From Coprinus comatus (lineage: Eukaryota > Basidiomycota > Agaricomycetes > Agaricales > Agaricaceae), in contig JAWPGT010000015.1 in the NCBI GenBank assembly GCA_034638255.1, forward strand, positions 248,001 through 312,000: a stretch of DNA of 64,000 nucleotides. The letters are read 5' to 3'. Below the pieces are notes generated by a model. It was not told the origin of the DNA. It searched no databases and saw only the letters and a list, made by a program, of their open reading frames with translations. Positions 11,964 through 23,507 of this stretch are shown here, in pieces. Within the stretch, counting starts at the first letter, position 1. Every line of letters begins with the position of its first letter. Made by a program: the position numbers and the translations under genes.

Positions 11964-12343
11964 ATTCGGGGACTTAACAACTATTTTTACTTCACCAATA
12001 TTAATCGAACAAGTTTGAGCCTTGGTTGAGGTTGAACTGTTCTGGACCCCGGAATTAGGTCGGCGTTGTTGAGGTTATTGTAGTTGAGTTGCATAGTTCA
12101 AACTCTAGCGACAACGGACAAGCGAAAAAGAACGGAACATGGGGTGTATTCATCAACATCAGGTGAGGTTATCGTAGAGCGTATACGACTATCTCCCTGC
12201 TAAGCAGTAATTGGACCAAGTAAAACGCACCCCATTATCATATTCGCTATAAAACTGGCTTTAAGGTAATAAAGTATCAAGTGAAACTATGATTCAATCA
12301 CCCCAGAAGGATCTTTACTGCTTGAAGCCACGGAATAGAAGCA

Positions 12344-13688
12344 TCAAGTCCGGTCCAACGACTTACTGACTAGAATCAGAGCCAAAGGCCATTCAACCAC
12401 CAAGGGATCATTGACACCAACCGTCGCATCCTTGTATTCTCGTTTCGCAGCACTTCGAAGGTCCTTCCAGAACCTAATGGCAATATCTCCTCCTCGAACG
12501 TCAACGTAGTCACCATTAGTGACATGTCTTTGAGACATAGGATCGTTAGAAGAGGCGTATTCCTCTAAATCTTCCGGAAATCGTTCATCTTGTTCTCTTA
12601 TTTTGTCCTCGGGGTTTACTTCATGATAAGCATGTAATGAGCTCCATGTACGGAAATAACCCAATAGATCACGCCACCGGATTTCTTTACGCATGATGAT
12701 AGGTAAAGTTTGTGAGCTTGGGAGGGTCGAAGTGTAATAGTCACCTATTAATGTAACCCCAAAAGAAGAAATCTTTATCAACAACTTCCATATGGCGGAG
12801 TTACGAGTTCAAGAAAGAAGGCCATATGCCAAAAGTAGCGATAGCATTCAAGCGTACTTACCGGAAAAATACACTCTTTCCTCATTAACCAGCCTGTCTT
12901 TGACCTTCGCCACGGGTATTTGCTTAGGCGAAGGAACGTCCAGAAGATGGTTCTCAAGAATTGTCCGTCCGGGTCTTTGGAAATACGGACCCAAGCTAGT
13001 TTTAGGGTCATTTCCTTGTGCAAAAGCTGTTATCAAAGGCGTGAGGGTCGGATACGATGGTAGTCTGAATTCTGAGTAAACCTAGGTTGTAAATGTAAGT
13101 AACATCAGACTCTTGGAGCAAATATCATTGGAAAGTAGTACCCAAAACGCCGCGGTTCCACCTTCTCTCAATACTCTCGTTGTTTCAGGCCAAGCTCGAG
13201 TCCAATCAAACCAGTGACATGCTTGTGCTGCGTAGAAATAGTCATTTCATAGAACAGTCATTAAGCCATGTACAGCTTCTAGTATACCTGCAATCAACAT
13301 GTCAACACTATCATTTTCAATCCCGGTCCTTGCTAAATCTTCTATATTTCCTATTTTGAAGGAGAACTTCCGTGATACATCAGCTTCATAGTTTTCCGCC
13401 GCCGCCTTGACCATATTTTCTGATGGATCTATCCCGATGACTTCGCGGAACGGTTCGAGAAGGGCTGTCGCCTGTCCTATAATAATGTGGTTATCAGGTG
13501 TATGTCTTTTGAAATGCTGCTGCGCCTGAATTACCAGTTCCACATCCTAAGTCAACTGCATGATCCCATCTTGCATTCGGTTTACGGCGGTGGTAGTTGA
13601 ATATATATTCAAACAACTGTTTAGGATACGTTGGGCGAGAGGCTGAGTACACTGCAGCGTTAAAGGTTGATTTCGCAAAAGTTGCCAT
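12344..13688 (-). CDS. SAM-dependent methyltransferase, trans-aconitate methyltransferase-like
   Basis: Five exons on the minus strand (13688-13535, 13476-13288, 13227-13142, 13081-12862, 12744-12344) encode 349 residues. The start MATFAKSTFNAAVYSASRP and the SAM-binding motif I, VDLGCGTGQA near residues 45-54, are characteristic of the fungal TMT1/CRG1-like group, which methylates trans-aconitate or related small acids. Further family landmarks are VIGIDPSENM (motif II), ACHWFDW, EGGTAAFW and a C-terminal WP-ALILV. The enzyme is expected to be cytosolic. Introns are 58, 60, 60 and 117 bp; the acceptor of the second was chosen to restore the AAQACHWFDW junction. It lies tail-to-tail with nothing obvious and downstream of SDHB, transcribed in the same direction. 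Confidence 0.9.
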
Positions 13689-14265
13689 GGTGTAAGGTTG
13701 GATGGCTTCAAATTCCCATAGGCTATTTATCAGCTTAAAGGCGCTCAAAAGTCGTTCGTTGTAGATTAGTCATAGGTGCATCAAACAGAAAGGGGATAGT
13801 GACCCATACTGTTGAAGTTTGTGGTTATTTTGCCTTCAACACTCAGTTTTCCATACTCAATATCCAATGTCTGATTTTGCCATATTTTTTTTCGAATGTT
13901 GAACCTCACAATCCCAAGTTTCCATGCTTACCTACACACCAAATCCCTCCTATTCGCTGGTTCAGCCTCCTATTTATGCCAAATTGGTGGACGGATCAAC
14001 TTCAGCGCTAACATACAACATCATCTTGAAGGTTATAGGTCGTACATCCTTGCCAGGTGAAGATATTGACTTGATGAATAGGGCCTTGACTCACTCGAAA
14101 AAGGAAATAATATTGCCTGAAACATTCAACTATACTGCCCTCTGCACCGATTAGATAGGTTCTATATGCGATGGCGCCAGGGCGGCAAATGTGAATACGC
14201 CTTTTCAGTTAAGCCCTATCGGCACTATCAATACGTCTCACCCGCCTTTCTTAAGATCTGTATGT
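13689..14265. other. Spacer between methyltransferase and SDHB
   Basis: Contains the promoter of the methyltransferase and 3' end of SDHB. A 76-residue plus-strand frame at 13924-14154 has no family resemblance and is not called as a gene. Confidence 0.5.
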
Positions 14266-15390
14266 CTAGTCGGAAGCCAGCTCAAGCTTGATGTTAGCAA
14301 TAGCAGCGGCAGGGTTAAGACCCTTGGGGCAGGTTCGTGAACCTGTTATACACATATTAGTAAACGGAATCCAGGAGAATGTAAAAACCATACAGTTGAA
14401 GATGGTGTGGCACCTGTACATGCTCATCTCATTCTGCAGACGCTCCTTACGCTCAGCACCGCTAGTATCCTGTAAAAGCGATTAGGCCACAAGGCTGGCG
14501 TCGATCATAACGAAATACTCACTCGGGAATCCGCGATCCATCTGTATGCTTGCATGAGGGTAGCGGGACCAAGATACTCATCCTGGTTCCACCAGTATGA
14601 AGGGCACGAAGTCGAACAGCAAGCGCAGAGGATACATTCATAGAGACCATCGAGCTTCTTACGGTCCTCGATTGATTGAATGTGCTCGCCTAGCATATAC
14701 GGAGTCAAATAGGAATGTGGTTATAGACCGGATTGCAATACCTTCGGCGGGAGGGGTGCTCTGGAGCCAGGGTTGGATGGACTTGTACTGTTTGTAAAAG
14801 TGTGTCATATCAGGAACCAAGTCCTTGACGATGTACACTAGTATTTTTTTAGCAATAGAAGGGGGCTATAAGACGCATATACTCACTATGGGGCAAAGGG
14901 TAGACCTTGGAGTCCTTCGAGGTATTCCTGTCGATCCTGCACAGGCAAGCAAGAGTGTTCTGACCATCAATGTTCATGGCGCAAGAGCCGCAGATACCCT
15001 CACGGCACGAACGACGGAAGGTGAGTGTGGGGTCCATTTCGTTCTTAATCTTAATCAGTGCATCCAACATCTGAAATTTTGTCAGACACTGGGGTATACG
15101 GAGTTAAGGATCCAACCAACATACCATAGGACCACATTGGTTGAGGTCGATCTTGTAGGACTGGAGAGTAGGCTTCTTGGAAGGCTCTTCTGGGTTCTGA
15201 GTAGGTATATGCGCCTTGTTAATTATGGAAACTCATATGAAGGGGAAATACGGACCCAGCGGTAGATCTTAAACTCCTTCTCGAGAACTGGCTTTTGAAG
15301 GGGGGTAGCTTGGGCCGCACGGGCCGTGTTTGCGAAAGAGCGGGTGAGATTGAGTCGCGCAATGGCGGGGCGTGCGCTGGCGGCGAGCAT
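14266..15390 (-). CDS. SDH2: Succinate dehydrogenase iron-sulphur subunit (complex II)
   Basis: Seven exons (15390-15256, 15196-15125, 15070-14887, 14837-14742, 14689-14523, 14469-14394, 14342-14266) encode 268 residues, the normal size. The N-terminus ([19 protein letters not shown]) is a mitochondrial presequence. Then comes the 2Fe-2S ferredoxin domain with C91, C96, C99 and C111 or C113 in [20 protein letters not shown], and the C-terminal domain with the [16 protein letters not shown] cluster and [17 protein letters not shown], which ligate the 4Fe-4S and 3Fe-4S centres. The subunit carries electrons from succinate to ubiquinone at the inner mitochondrial membrane, linking the TCA cycle to respiration. 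One intron starts with GTCCGT rather than GTAAGT/GTGAGT. All conserved ligands are present. Confidence 0.97.
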
Positions 15391-15510
15391 GATGTACAAT
15401 GTGGAGGAGGTCGGGCAGGTGTGGAGAGAAATAAGAGTGCAAAGTGCTAGATCGGCGGGGGTCGCGTGATATCGGAAGTCCGCCAGATCGGGTACCTCCA
15501 AACATCTGGG

Positions 15511-15515
15511 CCAAT
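15511..15515 (+). promoter_or_regulatory. CCAAT box upstream of SDHB
   Basis: CCAAT lies about 120 bp before the SDHB start. Respiratory genes of fungi are commonly controlled by the CCAAT-binding Hap complex, so a role is plausible; this is an inference from motif and distance. Confidence 0.3.
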
Positions 15516-15960
15516 CACATGCAGTCTATTGCACCACCCGGCCAGCACCCGGCCAACGCTCTCCCGGAGTCGACCAGGTACTACTACTCCTACCTTTCGA
15601 ATTTGCACCAAAAAGTTAAACCCGTTCTAGCACCGCATTTATAGTCATTGAAACGATATGCTCTACGATGTCTTGAACGCAAAGATATCATCAAAAATAC
15701 ATTAACTACACTTCATTTATTTATACTACTTATAATCTTGTTGCCGCAATTGTAGAAGGTTACTGACTGGCAGTATAACTTTGCCCTCTGCTGCTGCAGG
15801 ATGTGGGTATCTTGTATCTTGGGGTATCATCTTCGTATGTTACAATCGGAGAGCTCTTGGGTATTGACATGCCATAGTCATACTATTGCTCCATGCTTCG
15901 CGAAGCAGGTCGAGCGAGTTCTTGTGTGGGGTAATAGCTATTAGCCACTCCTCTTTGATT

Positions 15961-16299
15961 TCACTCAGTAGTATCGTATCGATAGGGACGACCCTTAAAG
16001 AAAGACATCAGTCACATCAATGACAATTGAAATATTTGATTAGTGTTTACCTCACTAGCAGCAACAAGTCTCTCATCTCTACGATAATCACTCTCAGAGA
16101 CGCTCTGCTCATCAATCCGAATGCCTGTCTGCATATGCCACCATCGAATTTGTATAGTCTCAATTGTTCGACCAACCCACTCCATGAGATCATATATGCA
16201 ATAACCTCCCTCATCCTCCGCCACTTCGTTCCTCTCGCTCGATACTCTGTCATAACCTTCCCGTAACATTGTGGCTCGAATGGTGTAGTTGGTGTTCAA
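15961..16299 (-). CDS. Short hypothetical protein
   Basis: Exons 16299-16051 and 15993-15961 on the minus strand, joined by a 57-bp GTAAAC-AG intron, give 93 residues. The product is hydrophilic with many Glu and Arg, contains one Trp-rich stretch (IRWWHMQTG), and has no signal peptide or membrane segment. Splicing replaces a hydrophobic read-through tail with GRPYRYDTTE, which matches the polar composition of the rest and supports the intron. No family recognised. Confidence 0.4.
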
Positions 16300-17787
16300 T
16301 ATTATGATATCCGTATCCTGAGGGTACGATGGTTATATATACGTCTACAAGCTGTTCACCTGGGGTACGCTTGCGAAGAGGTGAGAGTTTCAGAGTGTCA
16401 ACAGCGTGGAGCAATAGCCAGGGAGAGGGCTCAACATCACAAACATATGCTCCATTTTATAACATTGACAAGGGCTTCCATGGTGATCAAATTACTCCAA
16501 AGAGTCAAAAATAAGGGCCCCCTTCCGAGCAGAGTGCCCTAGAGTGCCCCGTAAGAATAAAGTGCAGGGGGGAAAGTGCATGTGTTACAGCCCCTGACCA
16601 AGACATAACATTGCCCCATTCGACTCTGTCAATACATATAACATATTTCACTGTCGTGTGTGATCTATTTTTGTTGGTTTCAAAACATCTTTCCCTACAG
16701 AAACCAGTCTTAATAAGGTAATATATCGTTTATAAATATGCGAACCTATTCTGAGTAGCAGCTGCAATCCGTCAAAGTGGTTTTGAAGGGATTTAGAGAT
16801 CACAATGATATGTCGCACTTCAACATTTCAACACTTTAAAACCCACCCATACATTGATTCGTGGAGCGGAAGATGCCAAGCCAAGCCACAGTGGAAAAAT
16901 GATGCAACATTCTGTTTCTGATTCAGATCCCAAACTTTTAATCTCTTTTCTAATATTACTAATACTACACAAAACCTCCGACAAACCTCCTCACACAATG
17001 GCTCGTTCTATTTTTGTGCCAAGATCACAGCGCTCCGAGCGGAGAATGAAGGCATTCAAGTAATTATCACCTCTCTCGCATAATAATCAGCCCATAGAAG
17101 GCTGTACACAATTTCGTTGCCATAAATATTCGACCAATCAGTTCAGTGGATCAAAACAATCTACTAGACAACCCCTAAGACCATCTGAGACTGTTATGTT
17201 TCCGAGGTGTTCTCCTTCCCAGCGCCTCGACCTTAAAACTGCTTCTTTGATTGGTGATGTTCTTACTTACATGACGGTCACAACTTGAAGCATACAAAGG
17301 CGGTGTTCCAAAAACTTCGTCAAAATCCTAATTGACGAGGTGTCCCTATGTATGGCACCTATTGACCCTTGTAGGCCAATCATGATTTAGGAACTTCTAA
17401 GGCACTAAGTTTCGGACATAATGACACGTCGTGCCGTTGCACCGATCTTCACGCACTTGAAATAGGTAGTATTTTGAACCGTATGAGTCACAGGTACTAA
17501 AGGGGTGCGCATATATAAACTCCCTATTCTCATTATTTATACCTAACGTGCAGTAGGTGAGTTCGGCGAGGAGCAAAGAGGAAACAAGGGAAGGTACGAA
17601 TGCTGAGTGGGAAATCTCCCATAAAAATTCTTTCTTTTGGGGAAACTTCACAAGTTTTAACTCCCCCTTTCATTACGTCTTGTATTCAAAAATTCAAACT
17701 TTTTGAACCTCGGGAAGTTGAATTCTCTGGCAGTGCTTTATGAACGGTTAAATTCAACGCGTGCACATACTTCAAAATACATTTTTC
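16300..17787. other. Gene-free spacer
   Basis: A+T-rich DNA between the short hypothetical gene and GH105. Short frames at 16854-17063 (plus) and 17397-17651 (minus) show no family resemblance, so I do not call them genes. Confidence 0.45.
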
Positions 17788-19425
17788 TCAAAGGCGTTCA
17801 ATCTCCAAGCTAGCTAACAAGAAAGCCGCAAGGCCTTTAAGGTCGTTCAAGTTAACCTTCTGGCTCACGTAGTACTATATAAAAGCCGGACCCTCAGTAC
17901 AGTAGAATGAATACAAGCCTATCACTTACATCAAAGTCACCAGCCAGGTCTAAACTTCCCACCTATTGGCCCGGGATATGAGTATGGAGTAGTTGAGTAT
18001 TTAACGGAGTAATAATGCAGCACAGGTGAACTCACAATAACTGTATTCAACCAATTCATCGTCCCATCCGCATTTTCAACTACCCAATTCCTTAGCATAT
18101 ACTCATACGCTTTCTTCGCACATTCAAGAACACGAACAGCGTCACTCTCACCAATGAAACCCAGCCTCCTAGCTTTCAATAATGAATAAACAAACATTGC
18201 ACTTCCACTACTTTCAAAATAATTCTTCTCTCTTCCAGGTTGAGTCATAACCAACCACCACACTCCACTTTCCTTATCTGCGGCATCACAAATACGTGGA
18301 ATAAGTGTCTGAAGGATATTTAATATTTTTTGATATCCTGGGTGGGATTGTGGTATGATCTCGAGAATATCTACAAGTGCCATACTGTACCATCCTAAAG
18401 CACGATCCCATACTTCAGGTGAATGACCACGATCAGGAGATGCCCAAGAAGTTGTATGAGAGAAATCGTAACCGTGATAAAGAAGACCTAGTGTATTTGG
18501 TGCCGTTGAGTTTTGAAGGGTGTTTTCGAACATCAATGTAAACTGGCGGGTAATATCATCTAGAAAATCATCAAAATCAGTACTGAAATCAGGCTATGCT
18601 CGTCGGAATGGTAGCAGACCCCATGCAGTTATGTTGCCTTGTTGAAATCGCTTGGTGTAATCAGCATAGAATATGGAACCCATGTAAACCCCATCAAGCC
18701 ATCCTAGTAGACAAAGAAGAGCATGTTAACATTTGGTTCGGTATAGGTTGTGTAATAAAGCTATCTACCCTGGTTGGGATACTTAAGCTTATGCCAGAAC
18801 TGGCCTTGTGCGGTCCTAGGATGAGAATTAAGTTGACCACGAAAAATGTCTGCGGCAATCTTATATTTTTGCAATCCAGTTGTTTCGTATCTGTTGTTAC
18901 AGACAAATTGTTTAGTCAGGGAGTACTGGTAATATGCAAACGATACTTGCAAGTAAAGGAATGTAGGTCCAGTTCTATATCATCACATTCAATGTATCAT
19001 TGTAAGATTAAGCTCAGATGCGCACCTTAATGGATCCAATACAAATTCCTGTACGCTAGGGATGAGAGTAACGGTTAACCATTACATCAGTCTCAACATG
19101 TGCAAGAACAAAATTCAACACACCTGTATCTTCCATGTACCGTTCCATTGTCAAAAACAATCTGATCAACACCATTCTTCCCATAATCAAAGTATCTCTG
19201 ATCTCCTGTACGCTCATAAAGCTGTCGTAATCCCCACTGAAACTCTCCGTGTTCGTACGACACAATAGCCTGGCCAACCCCATTAGAATCCAAGCCATTT
19301 CCCTGTTTTCTCACTATAGCCGAATCTGCTGCCCAAATTGCATAAGATTGTGGTCGAGCATTGACTTCAACTTGAGAAAAAAGAAAGGGGAGATGTAGGA
19401 TTAGGATGTATGCAAGTGGGAACAT
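17788..19425 (-). CDS. Glycoside hydrolase family 105 (unsaturated rhamnogalacturonyl hydrolase-like)
   Basis: Eight exons on the minus strand (19425-19124, 19055-19026, 18974-18942, 18890-18769, 18703-18620, 18559-18036, 17962-17930, 17874-17788) give 404 residues. A signal peptide (MFPLAYILILHLPFLFS) implies secretion. GH105 enzymes release the unsaturated sugar left on pectin fragments by lyases. Motifs seen in order are GNGLDSNGVGQAIVSYEHG, DPLRTGPTFLYL, HPRTAQGQFWHKLKYPNQGW, LYHGYDFSHTTSWASPDRG, VWDRALGWYSMALVD, ESSGSAMFVYSLLKARRLG, NTVIVGSLDLAGDFDYYVSQ and NDLKGLAAFLLASLE. This matches the family end to end. The least certain junction is the intron at 18941-18891, which needs a GTTTGC donor. 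The gene would help in growth on pectin-rich plant material. Confidence 0.9.
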
Positions 19426-21249
19426 CTGGAAGTGTGTGTATGTACTCAGCTATGTAGGTTGCATACTTGAATAATAATATATCTGTATCCGTGTATCCGC
19501 TTCCCGTGTCAATTGGACGGCCCGCTGGTTGTACATTGATCATTTGGAAGACGACCAATCCCTCATGATCAGTTCTTAAGGTTTAGATGCTATCTTTCGG
19601 CACTATTCCAAAAGTCACCCGATGGTCTTGGTAAGATAAAGTCTCACTGACATCAAATCAGTGAATAAATGTTATACTACGATCAAGGCTTTTGAATTGT
19701 ACAGTGTACCGGACATACTTCTGAGGATTGGAAGTCATAGTTGATGCTCCCGTAATAAGAAGAACGAGGAGTAAAGGAAAGGGTTAACTGTTACAGTAGG
19801 AGGAATACCAACGCGTTGGCCATCTTCGCGACACCCTGGTTTCCGAGAGGGTGAGCTCCTAAGAAAGTGTTTGCTCTCTTTCTCTCTCTCGCCTTATAGC
19901 TCCTTTTAAAAATCAATATTGGCCTACTTGACTAAATCGTGTAACGTCGAATGTATGACCGGAGAGTATGAGGTGTAGCGGATTGGTAGTGGAAAAGGTC
20001 ATGGGCAAATTCCGAGTGATCACACCATCAAACATGTGCTATAATTAGATATCGAAGTCCAAATTTCCACTGGACTCTCCTGAGTAACGAACGGCTTCGG
20101 GATATCGTGGCCAATCAAAGGGGAAGTTATTGTTGTGTTGTAGTTGGGATTGTGATCGCGATGCAACTTCCGGATTTCCGACGTCTTCAAGCATAATTTG
20201 TTGACAACATCATCAATTTGCATGAATTGAGTGCTGTCGGTGTTCCGCAAATAGACTGGAGAAGGTGTCTCGCAAATGGTAGTTGAGGATATGGCTGCCT
20301 GAGGGTGATATAATAGAGATAGAAGAGCCGACTATGTCAATGATTGAATAACTGTCAATAATACATCGAGAACTTTACCTTTTATACACTTTCAAGAGTT
20401 CCGAGTCAGTTGGCAAGGCCTCATGATTTCTTGGACGATTGAACCCGGGGTTGGAGATATACCACCCTCCTACACCCCTTTCGCCTCCTTGAAATTCGAA
20501 GGTCTAAGCTGCTGGTCCAAGCCAAACACATGGTGCAAAAAGGGTCGATAGAGCAAAGGATAGCAGTTCACAAGGAACTTTACCATTCTCACCCTCTCAT
20601 CCATCAGAATTTCTCCCCAATGACTTCTTCTGCTACCATCTTAAACGACATTGTACTCACAGGTCACAACCCAAACTTCATAGGAAACAAGAGTCCTACT
20701 TCTACTCTGGTGGAAGTTTGTGACGGGATCGTTACAGTTACATGATCGCGACTTGGCAGGTGTTTGCCGTGTCAAAAAAAGATCAATTATATCTTAATCG
20801 TAACGTAGACTGGGAAGGAGTCGTCATATTGGCATTATGTACTTATTAATTATTATTGATGTGACGTAACTTTTTTTATAGTTTTACGTGATGCTGTAGC
20901 AATCCAAATCTTTTTCCCTGCATCTTCTTCCTCTAACTTTTCATAATGCATTCGGGTATCTACATCTAATTTCAACGAGTAAAAGATAAGATAAATGTTA
21001 TCACGAGGTGTTCTGCCAGCATCAGCCTCTAGTGAGTGCTTGACCAACATAACACCACCGAAGAGTGCGAAATAATGATGGTTAGTATCAGCATCATGAT
21101 AGCGATACTTATTTTCGAAGTTCGGGTATCCTAGTGTCCTGTAATTTTTCTTCTTATTATGCCTTAGACAGGAGCTATGCCACGCTGTGTCTTTTTTAAA
21201 TACTAATGCTGACTGTCTCTTTCCCTCCTACTTCTCTAACGTTACAGTC
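19426..21249. other. Spacer with GH105 promoter and copy 3 promoter
   Basis: No confident gene. A minus-strand frame at 20020-20250 is preceded by a TATAAAAGG-like motif near 20385 and could be the end of a small secreted protein, but no start or family could be defined. A plus frame at 20530-20745 is unsupported. Confidence 0.35.
21121..21128 (+). promoter_or_regulatory. TTCGGGTA box upstream of copy 3
   Basis: Lies 129 bp before the copy 3 ATG, in a block of about 200 bp that resembles the upstream region of copy 4, including the aataatgatggt and ctgtgtc/ctgcgcc stretches. Confidence 0.35.
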
Positions 21250-22442
21250 ATGGAAACCACAATTCTCAATCCAAATAACTACTTAAATCATCTTCCCCCA
21301 GCAGAGGCATTTCAATTCGAGGTTGCAAGAAATTTTTATGTGGCTGTTCTCGGAGTAAGAAGTCCTGGAGACCCTATGAAATGGAAAGGGCAGAACTGAT
21401 CCGTCGTTCAGGCAGTAATTTGGGATATTCTGGTATATCTTCCAGAAGATATTAGGATTTTATATTTGCAAAAAGGTTTTCCACTAGTGAACATTTGCTT
21501 CGTGACTTCGAGGTGAGTCAGACAGGAATCTATGACTTGGGTTATAGGTTGACACATTTGCAAAAGAATATTTGCCTTATGCTACGTCATTCTAGGTGTG
21601 TTAGAGAAAAGTGGGTCTCAATCAGCTACATGCACAGCAAACTACGTCCTTAAAGTTGCATTTGCACAGCTACGCCCATTAACAGCTGCGATGCTCTCGT
21701 GATTAGTACTGGATGTTGCCTCCTCATCTCAATCTCCTCTACCACTTTCCTCTTCCTCCGGCGTGTGCAAGCGGTATATGCTGAGTATCCGTGGATCAAG
21801 CGATTCTTCTTCGTTTTCTGGGTTGTCACGGGATTGACGGCAATCGCAGTTGTTGTTGGTATACGAGCAACACATATACCTGGGACAGGATATTGCTTTG
21901 ACTCAAGTGTCCAGAGCTATGTAGCCATAGGGGGCTTCACGCCTCTTGTCTTCGATACGCTTATATTCCTGGCAATATCATATAAGATCGCTTCGACACA
22001 CAGTGCCGAGGATGGTGGGATATCTTGGAGGACAATTGTATCCGGGGGAGCTCTTCCTCGGCTCTCTCGCACTGTACTCCAGGGAGGTCAACAATATTAT
22101 CTGTGAGTTGAAATTCTCCTTTTCACTTGCAACAAAGACCCTGATGACTCGAGCCCTAGCTTAACATCCATATTTTACATAATGCTAGTGATACTGCTCT
22201 TTCTACCGTTGGCACCCATATATCACAGCATACTCGCTTTCCCAACAGCGTCCTTGGCAGCTTCAATGGCATGTCGGGTTTATCGGAACATAAAGCTTCT
22301 GGATTATTATCATGATGGAACGCTAGCACCCGTGTCTGTTATGCGTTTTGCAGGTCTTCAAACAACGACAGCTAAACGCGAACAATTACCCATCGCCAGT
22401 AGTGCCCAAGTCCAGATGTCGATGAACGCTCAAACTACATGA
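21250..22442 (+). CDS. DUF6533-like multi-pass membrane protein, copy 3
   Basis: Exons 21250-21354, 21412-21512, 21567-21610, 21670-22102 and 22160-22442 give 321 residues, all in frame with the family intron pattern. The start METTILNPNNY is aligned with the other copies. It keeps WDILVYLPEDIR, VISTGCCLLISI-like span, FLFLRRVQAVYAEYPWIKR, the LAISYKIAST motif, LPRLSRTVLQGGQQYYL and SMACRVYRNIKLLDYYHDG. Small differences from the consensus include GGFTPLVFDTL in place of GGFMPLIFDTL. The tail ends in SMNAQTT, shared in form with copies 4 and 6. Introns are 54-59 bp. Function unknown; it forms a head-to-tail pair with copy 4. Confidence 0.88.
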
Positions 22443-22454
22443 AGGAAACTGTTA

Positions 22455-22525
22455 TAAATGGTACAGATACCAAGGACGATCGAACTTGCGAGTTTTGGTT
22501 ATCTTGATTTTCGTACTTTGCTCTG
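22455..22525 (+). repeat. Conserved 3' element, copy 3
   Basis: Just past the stop, the block from aaatggtacag to tactttgct recurs after copies 4, 5 and 6. It holds TTGCGAG where copies 4 and 6 have the palindrome CTCGCGAG. It may be 3' UTR retained since duplication. Confidence 0.5.
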
Positions 22526-23363
22526 TCATTTTCGTTCTGTATTTAAATTTTCACTTTCTATCCCTTAGTCGTTTACGCTGTAACACTGAGGTGGGGTTGT
22601 TATTGTTTAAAAACATCTTAACTAACTTGTATTATATATGTTATTTCTGATTTGCTACAAATGCTATGCAGTTGTAAACATGTTACACGTTGATGCGTTG
22701 GCGTCTCAGCCGCATACCACATATAGTTCTTCTTACACCATACATAGAAACCAAACTCCTCCAAAATTTCCACAGACTCACAAGCATATACTAGCCCCAG
22801 CTTACCGGTACCATAGTAATCCCTGTTCCACAATGATAGTTTAGGCCCACCGCGTCTTAGCACTCACTAGCTTCAAGCCTGTAATGGTATAGAATGTTGA
22901 TTCCAAAAAAAAAATACAACTGATGTGAAGGCTGTTACATCATCACGAAAATTGTGTGAAATTCTGTCCAGATTCTGTCAATCCAGGTATTTTTTCGAGT
23001 CAGTTCCATTCATGGATATAAGCTTCTAGATCTACACAAGTGCTTTGCTAAGTGGCTCAGACACGTTTTCTATCCGTATTCTGAGTTGTCAGATGGCTCT
23101 GATAGTGCCAAGACAGAGTTATATTGGACCTTAGATCCGAATCATTTTCCAAAATAAAAGTTCCACAGTTGCTGCACAGTTTGCGAAACATTTTGAAACA
23201 CTATTCATACATTTTTGAGTCTTCAAATAATCATCACGCAGCCCTAGTAGTGATTGGCACTTAATTATGAGAAAAGAAACTCAGCACTTGATTAATGTCA
23301 CCCGAAGAATACGAAATAATGATGGTCGGTATCATCATCATCATAGTGATGGCAGATACTCAT

Positions 23364-23378
23364 CCCGAATTTCGGGTA
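23364..23378 (+). promoter_or_regulatory. Palindromic CCCGAATTTCGGG box upstream of copy 4
   Basis: The 13-bp sequence at 23364-23376 is a perfect inverted repeat (CCCGAA, T, TTCGGG) and overlaps the shared TTCGGGTA box at 23371-23378, 137 bp before the ATG. A dimeric transcription factor, for example of the zinc-cluster type, could bind such a site; this is inference. Confidence 0.4.
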
Positions 23379-23507
23379 TCATAGTATCCTGTATTTATAT
23401 TTTTCCTTCTTAATATGCCAAGTTATGCTAGAGCTGTGTCATGCTGCGCCTTACTTTAAAACCCAAAGCTCATCGTGTCCTCTTCTCCAACACTAAGACC
23501 CACTGGC

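Larger units (their letters stand above)
22443..23507. other. Spacer between copies 3 and 4
   Basis: Holds the 3' element of copy 3 and the promoter of copy 4. The segment 22985-23110 resembles 5720-5830 upstream of copy 2, which indicates that duplicated DNA included upstream sequence. No gene seen. Confidence 0.5.

Noticed and set aside
13924..14154. Plus frame of 76 residues between methyltransferase and SDHB
   Set aside because: No recognisable motif; probably chance in promoter DNA.
14825..15265. Plus-strand frame of 146 residues
   Set aside because: Lies opposite SDHB exons and is a composition shadow.
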